Source: Nibrella saemangeumensis (lineage in GTDB: Bacteria; Bacteroidota; Bacteroidia; Cytophagales; Spirosomataceae). Taken from it: a stretch of 64,000 nucleotides of DNA. A model generated the notes under the pieces. That model was not told the origin of the DNA. It made no database searches and saw only the letters and a program-made list of their open reading frames with translations. Made by a program: the position numbers and the translations under genes. This document shows, piece after piece, positions 63,747 to 64,000 of the stretch (position 1 is the first letter of the stretch; each line of letters starts with the position of its first letter). The stretch is taken from assembly GCF_039541915.1 (NCBI RefSeq), contig NZ_BAABHD010000073.1:1-64000 (forward strand), given 5' to 3'.

Positions 63747-64000
63747 TAGTATACCTGCTGAAAATGACTGCCTGCTCGGGCATACTCCTGCTGGTTTATC
63801 TGCTTTTTCTGGAGCGGGAAAAAATGCACCAGTTTAACCGGTTTTATCTGTTGTTCGCCATTGTCTTTTCGGGGGCAGTCCCGCTGATTTCCGTTGACGG
63901 AAGAGCCCCGCTGATGCCTGACCTGTTGAACCGTTCGGTGGTGACGCAGCACGTTCAGCCAGCGCCAACAGTCCCGACGTCTCCAGCCAGCATACGTAAT
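63743..64000 (+). CDS. BlaR1/M56-family sensor peptidase (N-terminal part, runs off the window)
   Basis: Only 86 codons are present. It starts with an ATG overlapping the blaI stop (ATGA). MIVYLLKMTACSGILLLVYL is a first membrane helix, and FLEREKMHQFNRFYLLFAIV followed by a second helix is typical of Bacteroidota M56/BlaR1 proteins. The HExxH zinc motif would lie beyond the window end. It should sense a signal and inactivate BlaI. Confidence 0.85.
   Translation, partial: MIVYLLKMTACSGILLLVYLLFLEREKMHQFNRFYLLFAIVFSGAVPLISVDGRAPLMPDLLNRSVVTQHVQPAPTVPTSPASIRN

Overview
The window looks like chromosomal DNA of a Bacteroidota of the order Cytophagales (Spirosoma-type). The evidence is a SusC/SusD pair, hybrid two-component systems (HTCS) that fuse a periplasmic propeller to kinase, receiver and AraC domains, secreted proteins ending in type IX secretion (T9SS) sorting domains, Porin_10 and DUF1835 families, and promoters of the TAnnTTTG type. 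No rRNA, tRNA, CRISPR array, IS element or prophage was seen.
Layout. 0.1-4.2 kb: NO detoxification (NnrS-like membrane protein plus quinol NO reductase) and a degenerate receiver. 4.3-9.7 kb: a xylan/xylose operon (xylA, split transketolase, GH10 xylanase) with a divergent Nudix-type regulator and paired palindromes between them. 9.8-12.3 kb: a serine-hydrolase gene and a membrane-protein/winged-helix regulator operon that carry the same 17-bp operator. 12.3-15.7 kb: GH140-like glycosidase, AlbA_2 protein, hemF. 15.9-22.9 kb: SusC/SusD and a T9SS-exported deacetylase-like protein. 23-30.2 kb: menC, lpxK, porin, DUF1835, miaE and a secreted GATase-like protein.
30.2-56.9 kb is the most unusual part: a tandem array of [HTCS] + [giant T9SS-exported surface protein] modules. 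Two modules are intact (30.6-40.4 and 40.5-54.1 kb). The array is flanked by debris: a sorting-domain tail at 30.26 kb, an internally deleted HTCS tail at 54.32 kb and another sorting-domain tail at 56.82 kb. After each HTCS end lies the same promoter: direct repeats like AACAATAGTCCAC at an exact 21-bp period, then GGTA exactly 20 bases after the last repeat, then the start codon 53-54 bases further on. In the third copy this promoter no longer drives a surface protein. It drives a two-gene cassette encoding a predicted tRNA-dependent cyclodipeptide synthase (NYH-type signature) and an isopenicillin-N-synthase-like Fe(II) oxygenase. This appears to be a small diketopiperazine pathway captured by an adhesin promoter and is the best candidate for an undescribed system.
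57-64 kb: DUF1801 protein, two-domain SGNH hydrolase, glycosyltransferase, lipoprotein, a subclass-B1-like metallo-beta-lactamase, a stretch of decayed coding sequence, and a BlaI/BlaR1 pair that runs off the end.
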